Source: Meloidogyne chitwoodi (taxonomy: Eukaryota; Nematoda; Chromadorea; Rhabditida; Meloidogynidae). Taken from it: 64,000 nt of DNA. The stretch is taken from contig JACZZP010000003.1 in NCBI GenBank assembly GCA_015183035.1, forward strand, positions 434,001 to 498,000, read 5' to 3'. A program made the translations under genes and the position numbers. Each line of letters starts with the position of its first letter. Positions within the stretch are counted from its first letter, which is position 1. Below the pieces are notes generated by a model. That model was given only the letters and a program-made list of their open reading frames with translations. It did no database searches and was not told the DNA's origin. This document shows positions 1 to 13,100 of this stretch, piece by piece.

Positions 1-497
1 TCTTTTACGACACTTCCTCCTCCACCTGAATTATTTGCTCCAATTTTCATTCCAGTTTGATTGCTTGATCCAGCCACTCCAGCTCCAGTTGCAGTACCAC
101 CGCTTTGATGATGTGAAGATGAAGCAGAATTTGCCTAAAATATAAAGAATTAAATTATTTTAGGTCATTTTTAATTAAAAAACAATTTAAATTCAAAAGA
201 AGAAATATTATTCGCCAATGGGATTCGAACCTCATACCCATGGGAATTGAAACACAAACTTTTCCACCTACACCAAAAGTCAACTTATCCTTAATTTACT
301 ATTTTTACTTTAAGTAAATGTTTTAATTTAAAAAAATATTTTAATAGTAGTAAATAAGTCACACAGAAATTAAGGTCTATTTAACTGCTCTTAGACTTCG
401 ATTAATTTTACTGTTCTCAAATATATATTCTTTAAGTGGCCCAAGTCTTTCTTCTCCATCTCTTTCAATCCTCTTCACGCCTTCCTCTACACTTTTT
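1..497 (-). CDS. 3' part of an unrecognised gene (two exons, runs off left edge)
   Basis: Two minus-strand exons can be joined in frame. The upstream one (386-497) follows an acceptor at 498-499 and reads as a charged, helical-looking segment containing the motif ERDGEERLGPLKEY. It can leave through a GTTAAA donor in phase 0. The second (1-134) follows a TTTTAG acceptor and encodes a Ser/Gly/Ala/His-rich low-complexity stretch with SSSHH and GGGGS runs, open to the window edge. The intron between them carries a tRNA-like sequence. I do not recognise the family. Earlier exons should lie to the right. A GC-richer block at about 888-1005 is a candidate but could not be joined in phase. The pairing of these two exons is inference; the open reading frames are seen directly. 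Confidence 0.4.
208..290 (-). repeat. degenerate tRNA-like sequence in intron
   Basis: On the minus strand there is an A-box-like TTTGGTGTAGGTGG followed about 45 nt later by a B-box-like GGTTCGAATCCC. The acceptor and anticodon arms do not fold convincingly, so I treat it as a tRNA-derived repeat rather than a working tRNA. It shares its TTGGTGTAG head with the tRNA-like sequences elsewhere in the window. Confidence 0.5.
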
Positions 498-3400
498 CTA
501 ATAGAAAATAATCAAAGAAATGAGAAGAGGAAAACATACACACAAAACAACAATGTTTTTAAGAGGGGAAATATATTAATATATTGGCTTCTCTGTGAAA
601 AAGAGGACAGAAAGAATCGATGAAGGATACAAATGACTGCAAAATGGGAGAGGGAATACCCAACGCGCAATAATATATATTTTTTAGACATTTTATTGCT
701 CAAAAGTGAATATTAGGGTTAATATAAATGCGGATTTTTAATTGTATTATCAAAAATGCGCAAATTTTGTCCGCAAATATTTTTGTCCGCAAAATTCAAA
801 ATTTCTTCAATTTTTCGTAAAACTCAAAAAAAAATTCTTCAAAAGTTTGAAAAATTAAAAACAAAAATAAACAAACCGTATTATGCCTATTCTGCTGAAA
901 CATATTCGCTGTAGCGGCGGAGCTCGAGGGCTGGTGATGTGAACTGCCTGATAGTTTGGAACGAATTTTGACGTGATTCTATTGGAGCTGTTGCTCCGTT
1001 ATTTTAATTAAAAGTGAAGAAAAGAAAACTCTTTTAAAGAGAAAAAAATTTTTTTTTTAATAAATTGAATTTTAATCTAAAATTAAAAAAAAATTTATTT
1101 ATTTAAAAAATTAAAAGGAAAAATTAAAGAAAAATGTGTAGTAACCAAATTAGGCGCTAAATATTGGTAAAATAATTGAAATAAATTTTTTTAACAATTT
1201 TAGAAAGGTTAAAAGTATTTAATAATTAAAATTAATCTGCGCGCCGAAACAATTTTAACTCTAAAAAACGACTCAGTTTTTGGGTTGTTTTGTTGCGCTG
1301 AACAACTCTTTCTCTTCTCTCTCCTTTTCCGTTCTGCTCAAATTATTATTTTTTTTTCTCTGTGTTATGAGTGGTTTAATAATAAGTGTGTTTGATTGTG
1401 TGAGCGGATGAATGGGAGAGTAGTTTTGTTTGTTGGTGCTTTTCTGCTGCTTTTTAGTGTACCCCTTTTTCGTTTCTTCTCCCCTTTTTCTTCCATTTTC
1501 CGCTTTTTGTCACTCTTCTTTTACTGCCAAAATGAGACACAAAAACATCATCAACCCCCAAAAATGGAAAAGATAGGAGGAAGATTGCGCTGCTTTTAAA
1601 ATGCGCTTTTATCGTTGGGGTTTTAGTTATATTGTTTGGTAAGAGCGAGGACAGTTACTAGTAAAAGTAGAGAGGCAAATTGATTCCCAAGAGAGAAAAG
1701 GTAAAGAATGAATTGGAGAAGGGCAATTTTTGGAGAAATTTTTCGAGGAAAAGAGCAAAAAAGATACAAAGCGTCAAAACAACCAAATCGTTTTTTTTTT
1801 TGAATTAATCGAACTATAAAAAAATCTCAAGTAGAAAAAAGAAGAAGAAATTTTGTAAGGCGAGGATATAAAAATGTAATTGAAAAAAAAGAAGCAAATG
1901 GGCGCAAAGGAGAGAAATAACTATATGACTTGGATATATTTTTTTAGGGTAAATTATGTTCTAAGAGGAGATATTTGGGAGGTAATAAAATGACGACCAC
2001 CACCACTACTTACACAGAGCTCTTCTAGCGGCGATGTGTATATAATATTGGGGGAAAGATGTGTGTTATTGCATTTTTAGGGTGTTATAGTGCTGATGTA
2101 AGGGGGAAAAGAACTACTTGTGTCTAATGTCTATTTGTGTGTATTAGAGCGATGAAAGAGGCAATCTGCTATTTATTTATAATAAAGGCGCTGGGAAATA
2201 TTTGGAAGAAAAATGAGGGAAGAAGATATGACTGACGCGCTTTTGAAGGCAGAAAAAAGGAATTAGAAGGAAGGGAAATGAGAAAAAAATTTTTTGGAAT
2301 AACTTTCGGTGAAGAAAAAAGGCTTATATTTACATAAGTTTAGTATTATTTCTTTAAGAATATTTTTTTAGTGGTCTTTGCTTAATGAGGCAATTATTAA
2401 TCAAAAGACAAAAAGCCGAAAATCCCGCCTTTTTTCTTCTTTTTAAATAATTATAAGGGGAGATTAAAATAAAAAATGTTCTGCTTATAATCTAATAGGG
2501 TTAAACCGCAAAAGAAAAAAAGAAATTATTTATTTTACCAAAAAAAAAACTTCAAAAACCTCAAAAAACCCCTTAGAAAAATTAAAAAACTTTAAACAAT
2601 CAAAAAATAAAAATAGCATACAAAACAGAGAGACAAAACAAAGAAGAAAATTATTGGACAATTTGACATTTAAAAAGACGTTTCGCCAAAATTAATATTT
2701 ATAAGCAAATATTTAAAATTAAAAAATTAATTAAGTTTTCAATTAAAAAGGCAATTAATTTAATTTTTCTTTTTTTCAATAAAATTTAATCAATGCGCAA
2801 ATAAATACATTAAAAAATATACAATGTGTTAGTATAAAATAAAAAATATTTTTATTTAAAACAAAAAAAGTAAACCAATTTAAAAATAAATATATACACA
2901 CTGAAAATGGCCTCCAAAAGAGAGAGAGGAGAGAGAGGCCAAGTGTGTAAGATTAACTAAAAAAAAATAAATAAAAATGTTAGTAATGCTTTTTCTTTTT
3001 TAGAGGAAATGGAAAATGGTTTTAAAGGGTGAGAGAGCTTTTCTGAATAAATGATAGATATATATGTTGGAATAAATAAATAAAATAAATATATATTGAG
3101 ATGGATTGGGGACATCAAGGAGATGAAGGGGAAGGAAATGAGGAAAAAATAGGAGAAAAGAAGAAAAAGGCTTGTGGCGCCAGTAGTCGGCGGATTGGAT
3201 TTCCTCCTTATTTTTTCCTATTTATTCCCTCGTTCATCCTTTTTTCTAACAACAATGGTGCAAATGGGCAAACAGCATGAAAAGTGGGGGGAAATTGAGA
3301 AAAAATTATGTTGGGTTGCGTTATACTTTTTTATTAATTCAAAAGTTGGTCTAATAGATTAGAAGAGATTTTTAATAATATTCTCTGAGCTTTAAATGAC

Positions 3401-3727
3401 TATTTCTTTTCTTTTTTGTTTTTTTAATGATTAATAGTAGAGTTTTTGGGTAAAAAAGGTAAAAAATATTAATTAATCTAAAATTGATTAATTAGAGTCT
3501 TAATTTTGTTAAAAAGTATTTTTCCCTTTTCGTTGAGATTTTTAATACTAAAAATGTCATTAGTTAATTTTGTTGGAGAAATAAAAAAGGAAGGGATGTA
3601 AAAGGCGCGCAAAAAGTAGAGATAACATCTAAATTATATATTTTACCCAAAATTTAAAAATAAATAGAAATAAAATATAAAAAGATAAATAAACTTAAAT
3701 TCTAAAAATTTCAAAAAAAAATCATGT
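498..3727. other. long AT-rich stretch without a convincing gene
   Basis: The stretch is full of A/T runs and purine/pyrimidine-biased tracts, and its short open frames lack splice context or protein-like composition. A GC-richer block at about 888-1005 has an open minus-strand frame ending near a GTTTGT donor and could be an exon of the left-edge gene. At 765-800 there is an inverted copy of the TTGCGGACA-type motif also found at 23994-24184 and 27970-28316. Otherwise I see nothing. Confidence 0.5.
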
Positions 3728-3907
3728 AAAACACCAATTTTATATAAATGGTCAACGGGACATAATGGTCAAACAGTCAAATCAATAGGATTAAACAAAT
3801 GTGAGTGAATTAATTAAATATTAATTAATTCTAATTTTAACAAATATTATTAAAATTCCTGTCTGACCATTTTGTCCCATTGACCATTTATATAAAAATG
3901 GTGTTTT
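3728..3907. mobile_element. foldback MITE-like element
   Basis: About 50-bp arms form a near-perfect inverted repeat: AACACCA followed by an ATATAAATGGTCA block on the left, and its reverse complement ending in AATGGTGTT on the right, around an AT-rich centre of about 75 bp. There is no coding capacity. The TGGTCA and CAGACAGTC motifs recur in the element at 17248-17373, so the two are probably one family. Confidence 0.7.
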
Positions 3908-5540
3908 TAACAGGAAAATGCCATTTTTTTAAATTTATTTTTATAAATTTATTTTTAATGTGTGCTTTGTCTTTATATTATAAACTTTTTTCATTTACTA
4001 TAGTAAAATAAAAGAAAGAAGAAAAAAGAATATATAATTATCTTGCTTGCTTATTTTTGCATATTAAATTGGTTGAGAGCACAGCATGTGTTTATATGCC
4101 ATTTGACACAAAAAAGAAGAAAAATGTTTGTTATACTTGAATTAATTAAACAAAAAATAAATATTATATCCTCTTTTGAGAGTAAATTAAGGCAAATTAG
4201 TGTCAGGACAAAAAAACTTTTTGAGAAAAACAGGGTAAATTTTAACCAAAATATTTGTAAAATACCTTTAATAATAAATCAAATCTATGAGAAGACCAAT
4301 AGACCAGGGCTAGGCAAAATCAATAAAATAAAAATAGAAATAAAAAATTGTCTAAAAACCGAAATTTTAGAATTTTCGAAATTTGCCCAGCCACCCAAAA
4401 AAGGAAAAATGAACAAAACAACCTTAATAATAATAGACACACGTTATGCAACTGTTTTTGACTCTTTACATCGTTAAAATTTAATTTTAGTGTTCTGACC
4501 GTTAGCACTCTATTAATTCATATTTGAAAGTAAATAAATAGCAAATTAGTGTTTTCTAAAAAAAATTAATTTAAATAAAATAAATTAAAAATAAAATGAA
4601 TAACCCTAATATTTACAAAAAGACACACACACACAAGTTGACAACAACAAACCTTCTCTTTTTCTTTTATTTTAGCTGCTTATATTACCAAAAAAAAAAA
4701 TTATTTTTTCGAGTGGGAGAGATTAGCCCCAAAAACGCTAATACTTAAAAATAAAAAAGACACATTTCTCACTCTCTGAGCATTAAAAATAAAAGAAAAG
4801 TAATAAATGAAGAATTAAGAATTTTGGAAGAAAAGAGAAAAGACAAGGTTGTTGTTGCCAATAATGGGACTTTTTTTAAAAAATTAATGGAAAAATAAAA
4901 GCATATTTATATTTAAAGTTGTAAATATTTTAATAAAAGTTTATGGTACAGATGTAGCCTTTTCCCCATTTAAAACTGGAGAACAGAAAAACCGCATTTT
5001 GATGTCCAAATCCGAATTTTAAAAACGCCAGGTTTTAAAATCCCACGGACAGGAATTCCTGGAAAATCCGCAAAAACGCATTTGCAAGATTTCGATTCGA
5101 GATTTAAAAAAAAAAGATTTCAGAACCAAGATCCCCTTCCCATTCCGACCTCTATTAAAAATAAAATTAAAAAAAACCTTCAAATACATCATCCGTGTCA
5201 TCCGCGTTTGAAAATAAAAACAAAAGTAATGTGCTTTTTTAAATAATATTTTCTCACAATTCCCCAGAGCTAATATATTATTAAAGCATACATTTTCTTC
5301 TTTTAAAAAAAATTTTTTTTTAAGAAAAGACATGAAAAAACATTATATATTATTAACAAAAGCTATATAAATAATAAATAAATTTATATTTATGCCAACG
5401 GCCACCAGGATATAATTAAGGGTAAAAAAGTAAAAAGAGGAAATGAGCAACGAAAAAGTGGGGGAAAGGCAAAAAATAAAAAGGGAAAAAATAAAAAGGA
5501 AAAAGAAAGAAAATATAAGAGTAATGTACAGACAGTTTGA
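3908..5540. other. AT-rich intergenic sequence
   Basis: A 144-codon frame at 4043-4477 is Lys/Ile/Asn-rich, as expected from AT bias, and I do not accept it as a gene. At about 4305-4400 a short foldback starts with a GGGCTAGGCAAAAT-type motif and ends AATTTGCCCAGCC, resembling a sequence inside an intron of monooxygenase copy D (55565-55705). Nothing else is supported. Confidence 0.45.
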
Positions 5541-5790
5541 TAAAATCGACACTTTGGTACATCAATCAAAATTGGACATTTTGTACAAAAAAAAAAATCG
5601 GTAAAATCGACTTTTTCTAAATCTTCTCTAATTCATTTCGCGATTAAATGGGGCACGCATAAACTTTTTTTGCACAAATTCCGGAAAATCCGGCGCGTTC
5701 GGCGCAGTACTAAAAATCAATAACGCATTTTCACCTGCGTATCAAAATGTCCAATTCCGATGTACCAAAACGTCGTTTTCCAAAAAGGTT
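5541..5790. mobile_element. foldback MITE-like element
   Basis: The left arm reads AAAATCGACACTTTGGTACA and continues to a TTGGACATTTTG block. The right arm reads CAAAATGTCCAATTCCGATG and then GTACCAAAACGTCG, the approximate reverse complement. The centre includes GC-richer sequence at 5690-5710. It has no open frame. Confidence 0.6.
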
Positions 5791-7154
5791 TATTGAGCGA
5801 ATAAAAAGTAATTGGCCTTTGCTAGAAGAGAATTAGTAAGAGAAAAAAATGTAGTGAAATAAATATAATTTTTTTAAAGTAATTTCCTCCCTTTTATACT
5901 AAAATTGCCTTAAGGGAATATTTATATAATTCTGAAAAAACATCAATTAGGCAAATTTTTTGGAATTAGTAGAAATAGGCATTTTGTGATGAAAATATTT
6001 AATTAATGTCAAAACGTTAAAAATATAAAATGACAAAAATTTCAAAATGTCGAAAATTTAAAAATGACAAAACGCCAAAAAGATAAAAGGTCAAAAATCT
6101 GAGTTTCGGGGTATTCTGCTCCTCGCTTCTTTTCCGGACTTTCTGGAGGCAACGGGATTGGGAATTCCCCGTTTTTCCCGTCCCGGTTACTTTTCAATTC
6201 TCGGGTTTTTCAAAATTTAGAACTTTCTCAAATTAAAAAAACTAAAAAACTCAAAATGTCAATAAAGGAAAAATGAGTTATCTGTGCACTAAAAATTACA
6301 AAAAAATTTTAAGGTTCTCCATATGTCAGATCATTAAAAAAAAAGATTTTAGAGTGTTCAAAAATATTTTTATTTATTCATTTAGCGCTTAAATGTCATA
6401 AAATAAAAAAATAATTTAGAGAGAAATAAATAAGAAATACCTACATATAAATTTAAAAATAAAAATAAAAAATTAAAATAAAAATAGTAGTAATATTTAG
6501 CACTACCTAGTAGTATTAGGAAGAAAAGAAGCGACGACACCAATAAATAAATAAAAATAAATATAGGGAAAAAAAAGTTTTTTTTTTTAAGAGAAAAAAA
6601 TAAAGAATTAATTGAATAAAAAATGTGTATTCATGATGGTGTTTTTTCCGATACAAATAATATATAATTTTATTTTTGAATAGATTTTAAAAAATAAATA
6701 GAAGAAAATGACAAATGTTTTTATTATTTTTTAATTTTGAGGAAAAAGATGAAAAATTAAGTGAACACATCCCATCTATTCGCAAGAAATTAAACAAAAA
6801 AAATATTCAAAGAATTTGAGAAGAACAAAAATAAATTATAATCCCAGCTATTCGCAAGAGAAAATATTTTTAAAAATAATTTCTTGCGATTAAGTGGGGT
6901 GCCATTATTCGCAAGAAAAAAAAATTTAAAAAAAAAAATTTTTTTTTGCGAATAAATGGGGTCACTTGAACTAGAGAAGTTCAGAAAAATTAAAAAAAAA
7001 AAGAAAAAAATTTTTTTTTACATTTAATTAAAGTTGTTTTTTTAAATGTTGTATTAGAACAATTAAATAAATAAAAATATATTGTAAATCTTGTTGACCT
7101 CAAATTTAAATTTAATTAAAAATAATTTTAATTAAATAAATTAATTTTTTTTAT
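5791..7154. other. AT-rich downstream region of TBCD with ATTCGCAAG repeats
   Basis: A motif ATTCGCAAGA, or its inverse TTGCGAATAAATGGGG, occurs several times at about 6775-6965, partly as inverted pairs with poly-A/T centres. A GC-richer run at 6105-6190 contains CGGGATTGGGAATTCCCCG-type sequence similar to the runs at 15757-15835 and 26762-26930. No gene was found. Confidence 0.45.
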
Positions 7155-10100
7155 CTAAAAATAATTTTTTAATATTTTTTCAATTTTTAAAAATTTTAAT
7201 AAATTATTTTTATATTCTTCTTCATTTATATGTTCAATATTAAATTTACTCCAATCTGTTTTTGATAATAAATCTAAAGCTAAATTTATTTGTTTTGCTT
7301 CTTCTTTTTCTTCTTCATAATCTTCGTCTGTACAAAATAATAAATAATAATTGCTAAAATATTCAAATAATTGTGAAGCTACTTTTTCACGAATTGAAAT
7401 ATAAGGGGAACATTTTAGCAATGAAAGAAGCTTAAAATTAATTTAAAAAAAAATTAAATTTTAATTAAAATTTTTTTTATTTTTAAAATTTAATTTTAAA
7501 ATAAAAATAATTTAAAAAAATAAAATTTAAACAAAAAAAAAAATAATTTAATTAAATAAAAAATTAAATTTTATTTAATTAAAAAAAATATATTTTTATT
7601 TAAATTTTTTAATTAATTAAAATTATTTTTTTTGAAATTTTAATTTTTTTTTAAATTAATTTTTTTAATTTTAAAAATTAAATTTTTATTTTTTAAAAAA
7701 TTACAAAAAAATTTAATTTTTAAAATTAAAAAAAAAATAATTTAAAAATAAAAAAAATAGAAATAAAATTAAAAAAATAACCAAATCAAGTGATCTTTTG
7801 TACAATTTACAATTTGAAGGTAATTGAAGTAGACAACTTCCCAAAGCAGAAATTGCTTCAAATTTAACTTTTTGTTTTCCTTTATTTGTTGCCAACTTTA
7901 AAAAAAATAATTAAATATTTAAAATTAAATTTTTTAAATTCTCCAAAATATAATTAATTAAAAAAAAAAACCTTAAAAATTAATTTATTACAAAAATTAA
8001 CAAAAATAGAGGAATTGTCATTTATTTCTTCCAAATATTTAAATTGTCCATCAATAAAAAGCATTTTAAAAAGTACCAGTAAAGGGCTTTGATCGAGTTT
8101 TTTTAATTCAAAAATATTTGAATTTATTAAAATTAATTTGTTTAAAAATTCTTCGATAAACTAAAATTAAAAAAAAATTTTAAAAAATTTTAAAAAACTA
8201 GGCAAAAACACACAAACTTAAAATAACATGAACAATAAAAACATACATACTTATAAGCATTCTTTGAGAACAAAACAAAAACACATATAAATAAACTTAT
8301 CCATAATTGGTTCAAAGACTTCTTTAATTCAAAACACCAAGCAAAATAAAACAAAAACATTAATTTAAAACATTTCGATCACAAACAATACGCCTATTGA
8401 CAAAAAACATAAGGTTAATCAAATTTCAAGTTTAATTTTTAATATAATTTATTTTCAAGTTCTAAGTTCAAGTTTATCAAGTTCTAAGTTCAAGTTTATT
8501 TTCAAGTTGCAAACCCTACTATAAAAACCCCCCATTTTCACTTCTCCCAAATCATTTGTCTATAAAAACGGACAAACAAACAGACAAACATTCTCAATTA
8601 TATAATTAGATTAAAAAAAATAAAAACAAACCTTGATATCTTTTTTAAAAGGTTTTATATACGAAACAATAGCCAAAAAAGCATTTTCTCTTGTCCAAGC
8701 ACAAACACTTCCTTTAAAAAAAAATTTAAAATTAAAAAAAAAAATTAAAAAAATAAACCAGCAGAAAAAATAAATCCAGCAAGTGCAAAATAACCATAAA
8801 CAGGTGAATTTAATAACAAAGATAAACGTTCAAAACACTTTGATTGTAACCAATCAATTTTTAAAAATTCATTTGAATTTTTACAATTTTTTAAAATAAA
8901 TATTTTTTCGAGTAATTCAATTTCGCTTATATACAAACGCAAAGGATGACTGCTTTCAATTGTAACAATATTTGTGAGTACATTACTAGCCTTCTAAATT
9001 AATTTTTAAAAATTAATTTTAATAAAATAAATTTTTAAAAATATTTTTTAGACAAAATTTGTTAAGGAAAAAATGTTGCAGAGAAATGTCTCTCTCAAAA
9101 AATGTACAGGGTTGTACACTATCTCATCTTTTTCTCTAACCAAAAAATGAAAAAATAACCAAAAAAAAAATTTTTTTTTTAACACAAAGGGATAAATTAA
9201 CCAATTTTTATAAATATTCTAAAAATAAAAAATCTTAATCCAAATAAAAAAATTTTGTCAAATAAAAAAAAATTTTTTATTCAGTAAATCAGAAATGTCT
9301 CTCTCAAAAAATGTACAGGGTTTTACACTATCTCACCCACTCACCAATTTTTCTCTAACCAAAAAATTAAAAAAATCTACTTTTCTCCCACAAAAAAATA
9401 ATTTAAATAAAATTTTAATTTTTTAGGAGAAAATAGACTTTACAAATAATAAAATAATTAAAAAAATAATAATTAAATTAAAAAACAAACCTCGCGTAAA
9501 TCATCTATAGCTTCACAACAACGTTCAATAATTTTACCAATAGTTAAATTTAACAAACTTTGTTCAACAGGAGGAAATAAAACATTATTATTTTCTTCTC
9601 TTTTATTATTTAAATAAGCTAAAGGAAGCAATTTTCCAATTGCTTCAACAGCAGAACGTCTAGTAAATCTCCCAATATTTCCATTAGTTGTTAAAGTATA
9701 ATCATCTGTAGCATTTATTAAACAATTAAAAATTTTTTTCCAATCAAAATTGTCGTCTTGATTTTTTTCTAAAGAATTTAAAATAAAAGTAGACAAAGTT
9801 TCAATTGCTGCAACTCTTGCAAATACCCATTTTGGTGTTTTTTGGCTTAAAAAAATAAATTTTTTTAAAACAAATAAATTTTTTAAAACAAATAAATGTT
9901 TTTTAAAATTTTTATGACCTATAGAATTTTTAAAAAAATTAAAATAATTTTTTTAGTTAATTTAGAAGAGAAATGAGCTTAATACCCAACCGGTTTCGAT
10001 CCTTCAACCAATTAAAATTAAATGTTCACCCACAGGCGGACGCTATACCGACTTAACCACTGAAACATTAGATTCTAGTTCTTTTTTAATAGACCTTAAA

Positions 10101-13100
10101 AATTACTCTTCTAAATGGGATTTTTTCGCAGTGAATTTTAGAGGATCTTCTCACATTCTTTTAAAATTTTTTTTAAAATTTAAAAAAAAATTTAAAACAT
10201 ACTCAAGAATAACATTAATCAATTTTTGTACTACCACAATTCCTAATTTAGTATTTTCATCATCAAAATAAATTCCAAAAAATTCTGGTAATAAAAATGC
10301 AAGTGGACGAATATTACAGCAACAAAGTAATTCTGTTGTTTTAAAAGATTTTTCAATCTTTTTTAAAAAAATAATTATTTAAATTAAAAAAAAAAATTAA
10401 TAAACCTCTGGAAAATATTTAAATTTAATTCTATCAATTAATTTATTAATATTTTTTTCATTTTTGTAATATTTCATTAAACTGGGGAAAGCAAGTTGTG
10501 CATGTTTTGATAATTGTACATTTTCTTCTCCAATTACAATATCCAAAATATTGTGAAAATTGTTTAGCTGAAAAAAGAATTCTTTTTTTTTAATTTAATT
10601 AAATTGGGAACCTTGTGAAATAAATTTTATTGAAAAAAATTTTTAAAATTTCCCCTAAAATATTTGTTTTTCCAACACTTCTCTCCAGAAATAATTTAAT
10701 AAAATTAAAAAAAAACCTGGTTATCATCTAAAAAACAATTAATAGTACACAAAGCTCGAATAAGTCGACATATCGATTTTGCATTTATCGAAAAGCCTTT
10801 TTTACGATGATCGGTTAATGCCAACGCCTGGACATTAATAGCTTCGAATAAAATGACAGAATATTTTTCTAGGACTGATGAAAATAAATTAAAAAAAAAA
10901 AGAAGAAAATAAACCTTGACATTGTTGAGAAGTTAAAGCTTCAAGTAAACCTGAAACAGCAAAAAATGCTCCATGTCTTTCATTTATATCCAAAGAAGAA
11001 TTTGATAATTTTTGAATTAATTTTGGAAGCAACTAGGATTTAAAATTTAAAAATAATTTTTTTTAAAATAAAGAAAACCTCATTTTGAGAATATACAAAA
11101 TCAAAAGGTGCCAACTTTTTTAAAGATTCAGAGGCTAATTCTCTAATAGATTCATCCCAATAAAGACATTTTAAATTACACAAATGATCTAGCATTGGGC
11201 GAATATATTCACTAAATTTTGCAACCTATTAAATAAAAAAAATTTTTTCACTTTTTTATTTAAAAAATTAAAAAACAAAAAAAAACCTCAACAGAAAGTT
11301 CCAAATAACAATGTCTTATTCTTGCTACTTGACCAAAATCGATCAGTTGAAGAACTTGTATTCCATTAGGAAAAGAATTATTACGTCCAACATTTTCCTA
11401 ATTAATAAATTAAAAAAACAACCAATTAAAAATTTAAAAAAAACCTGAAAAGAAGCGCTAGCAGCTCTTCTAACATTAACTTCACGATCAAACAAAGCAA
11501 CTGAAAGAAGAGTTCCCGCAAGAGATTGTAAATGTTGACGAAGAAATTTTGCCTTTTTTTAAATGTTTTTAGTTCTTTTTTTTAAATTAAAAAAAAAGAA
11601 CTAAAAACCTCATAAGCACGTGCAAAGGCCCAACAAATATAACAAGAAGCATCTCTTATATTTACGGCAAGCATAAAACCGAGTTGGTTGGATTCAAAAA
11701 TCAGAGATCGTGTTAAAACGAGTGAAATAACCTAAATTTTAATTTAATTTAAAATTCTTTAAATTTTATAAAAAACCTTTGGAACTTGCTCAGGTAAAAG
11801 ACAGCCACGACGGCAAAGTTCTGCTAAAACTAGACAACCTCCCAACCATGAACTACCCGAATTTTGTGAAGATTTGTCTTCAAAAATGTCTTTAAAAATG
11901 GAAGAAACGACTTGTGCTGCCATCTAAATAAAATTAAAAATATTAAAAAAAAATTTTAAAAGAAACCTCTAAAGGAATTCGAGCACAAATTCTAGCAATT
12001 CCCTTTGCACTTGTCCATCTAACAAAATTATCTCGATCATTCAATTTTAATAAAAGTTGTCCCAAAATTACTTCAATCTAATTTAATTAATTTATTTTTT
12101 AATTTAAAAATTAATTTTTTAAATTAAAAAAAACCAAATCATAAGGAATATTTTCTTCTTCTTCATTTATAAGAGTATCATCATCATTTTGTTCAATTTC
12201 ACAATTATTATTTGAAGAATTTATTATTACATGACCTTATTTTTAAAAAATTATAATTTAGTTAGAATTAGAAAAAAAAAGAAAAAAATATTTATTTTTA
12301 TTTTATGAAAAAGAAAAAGGATTTTACGTGTCTCCAAAATATTCAAATTAATTTAGTAAAATAAAATATTTTTTTTTTTAAAGTTTTTGCGGACCTTCCC
12401 AATCTTTAAAGAAGAGAATTACCACAATATTTAACAAAACAGACGGTTAAAATTTTTTTAAATAAATTAATTTTTTATATTAAAAAGAAAACCTTGTAAA
12501 CAATGTTCTTCATCATCTTTTGAATTTTTTTCCTTTTTTAAAGTTGCTATAATAGAACGATGACCACAACTATAACGCCAATTAGCAAGTTTTGGACGAA
12601 GCAAAACAAGTGAAATTCTTTGCAAAAGTTTAGAGATTAAATCACGAACTAAAATATTTGTACATTGGCCTAATAAAAATCTAAAAAAAAATATTTAAAA
12701 ATTAATTTTATAAAAAAAAAACAAAACTCTTTGGAAAGTGAAGAAAAAAGATGTTCAGCAAAAGGTTTAATATCGCTTCTACGACCCTAAAAAATATGTT
12801 AAATTAAAAATTTAACATAAAATTGCAAAATTTCCAACAGCAAAAAAACAGTCAAGGGCATATAAAAAATTTTTTAAAAAAAGGTTTAAAAATCCACAAA
12901 TTTATTTCACAATTTTTATGTTCATCAAAATATAATTTTTAAAAAAAAACAAAAATATTTACAAAAATTAAAATTATTTAAAATATACCCATTTAAGTAA
13001 AGCATTGGCAAGCGTTAATTGATTAATTAAATGACGACCTCCATCTTTTTCACTTTCAAATTTTTCAAAAATTTGTTCAAAATGTGAAAAACGTTTTTCC

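Noticed and set aside
1396..1599. 67-codon frame with hydrophobic stretches
   Set aside because: The Phe/Leu runs come from T-rich tracts; no start context, no splice partners and no family resemblance.
4043..4477. 144-codon open frame on the + strand
   Set aside because: Composition is Lys/Ile/Asn-rich as expected by chance in AT-rich DNA, with no splice context or recognisable motif, and it overlaps a foldback sequence.
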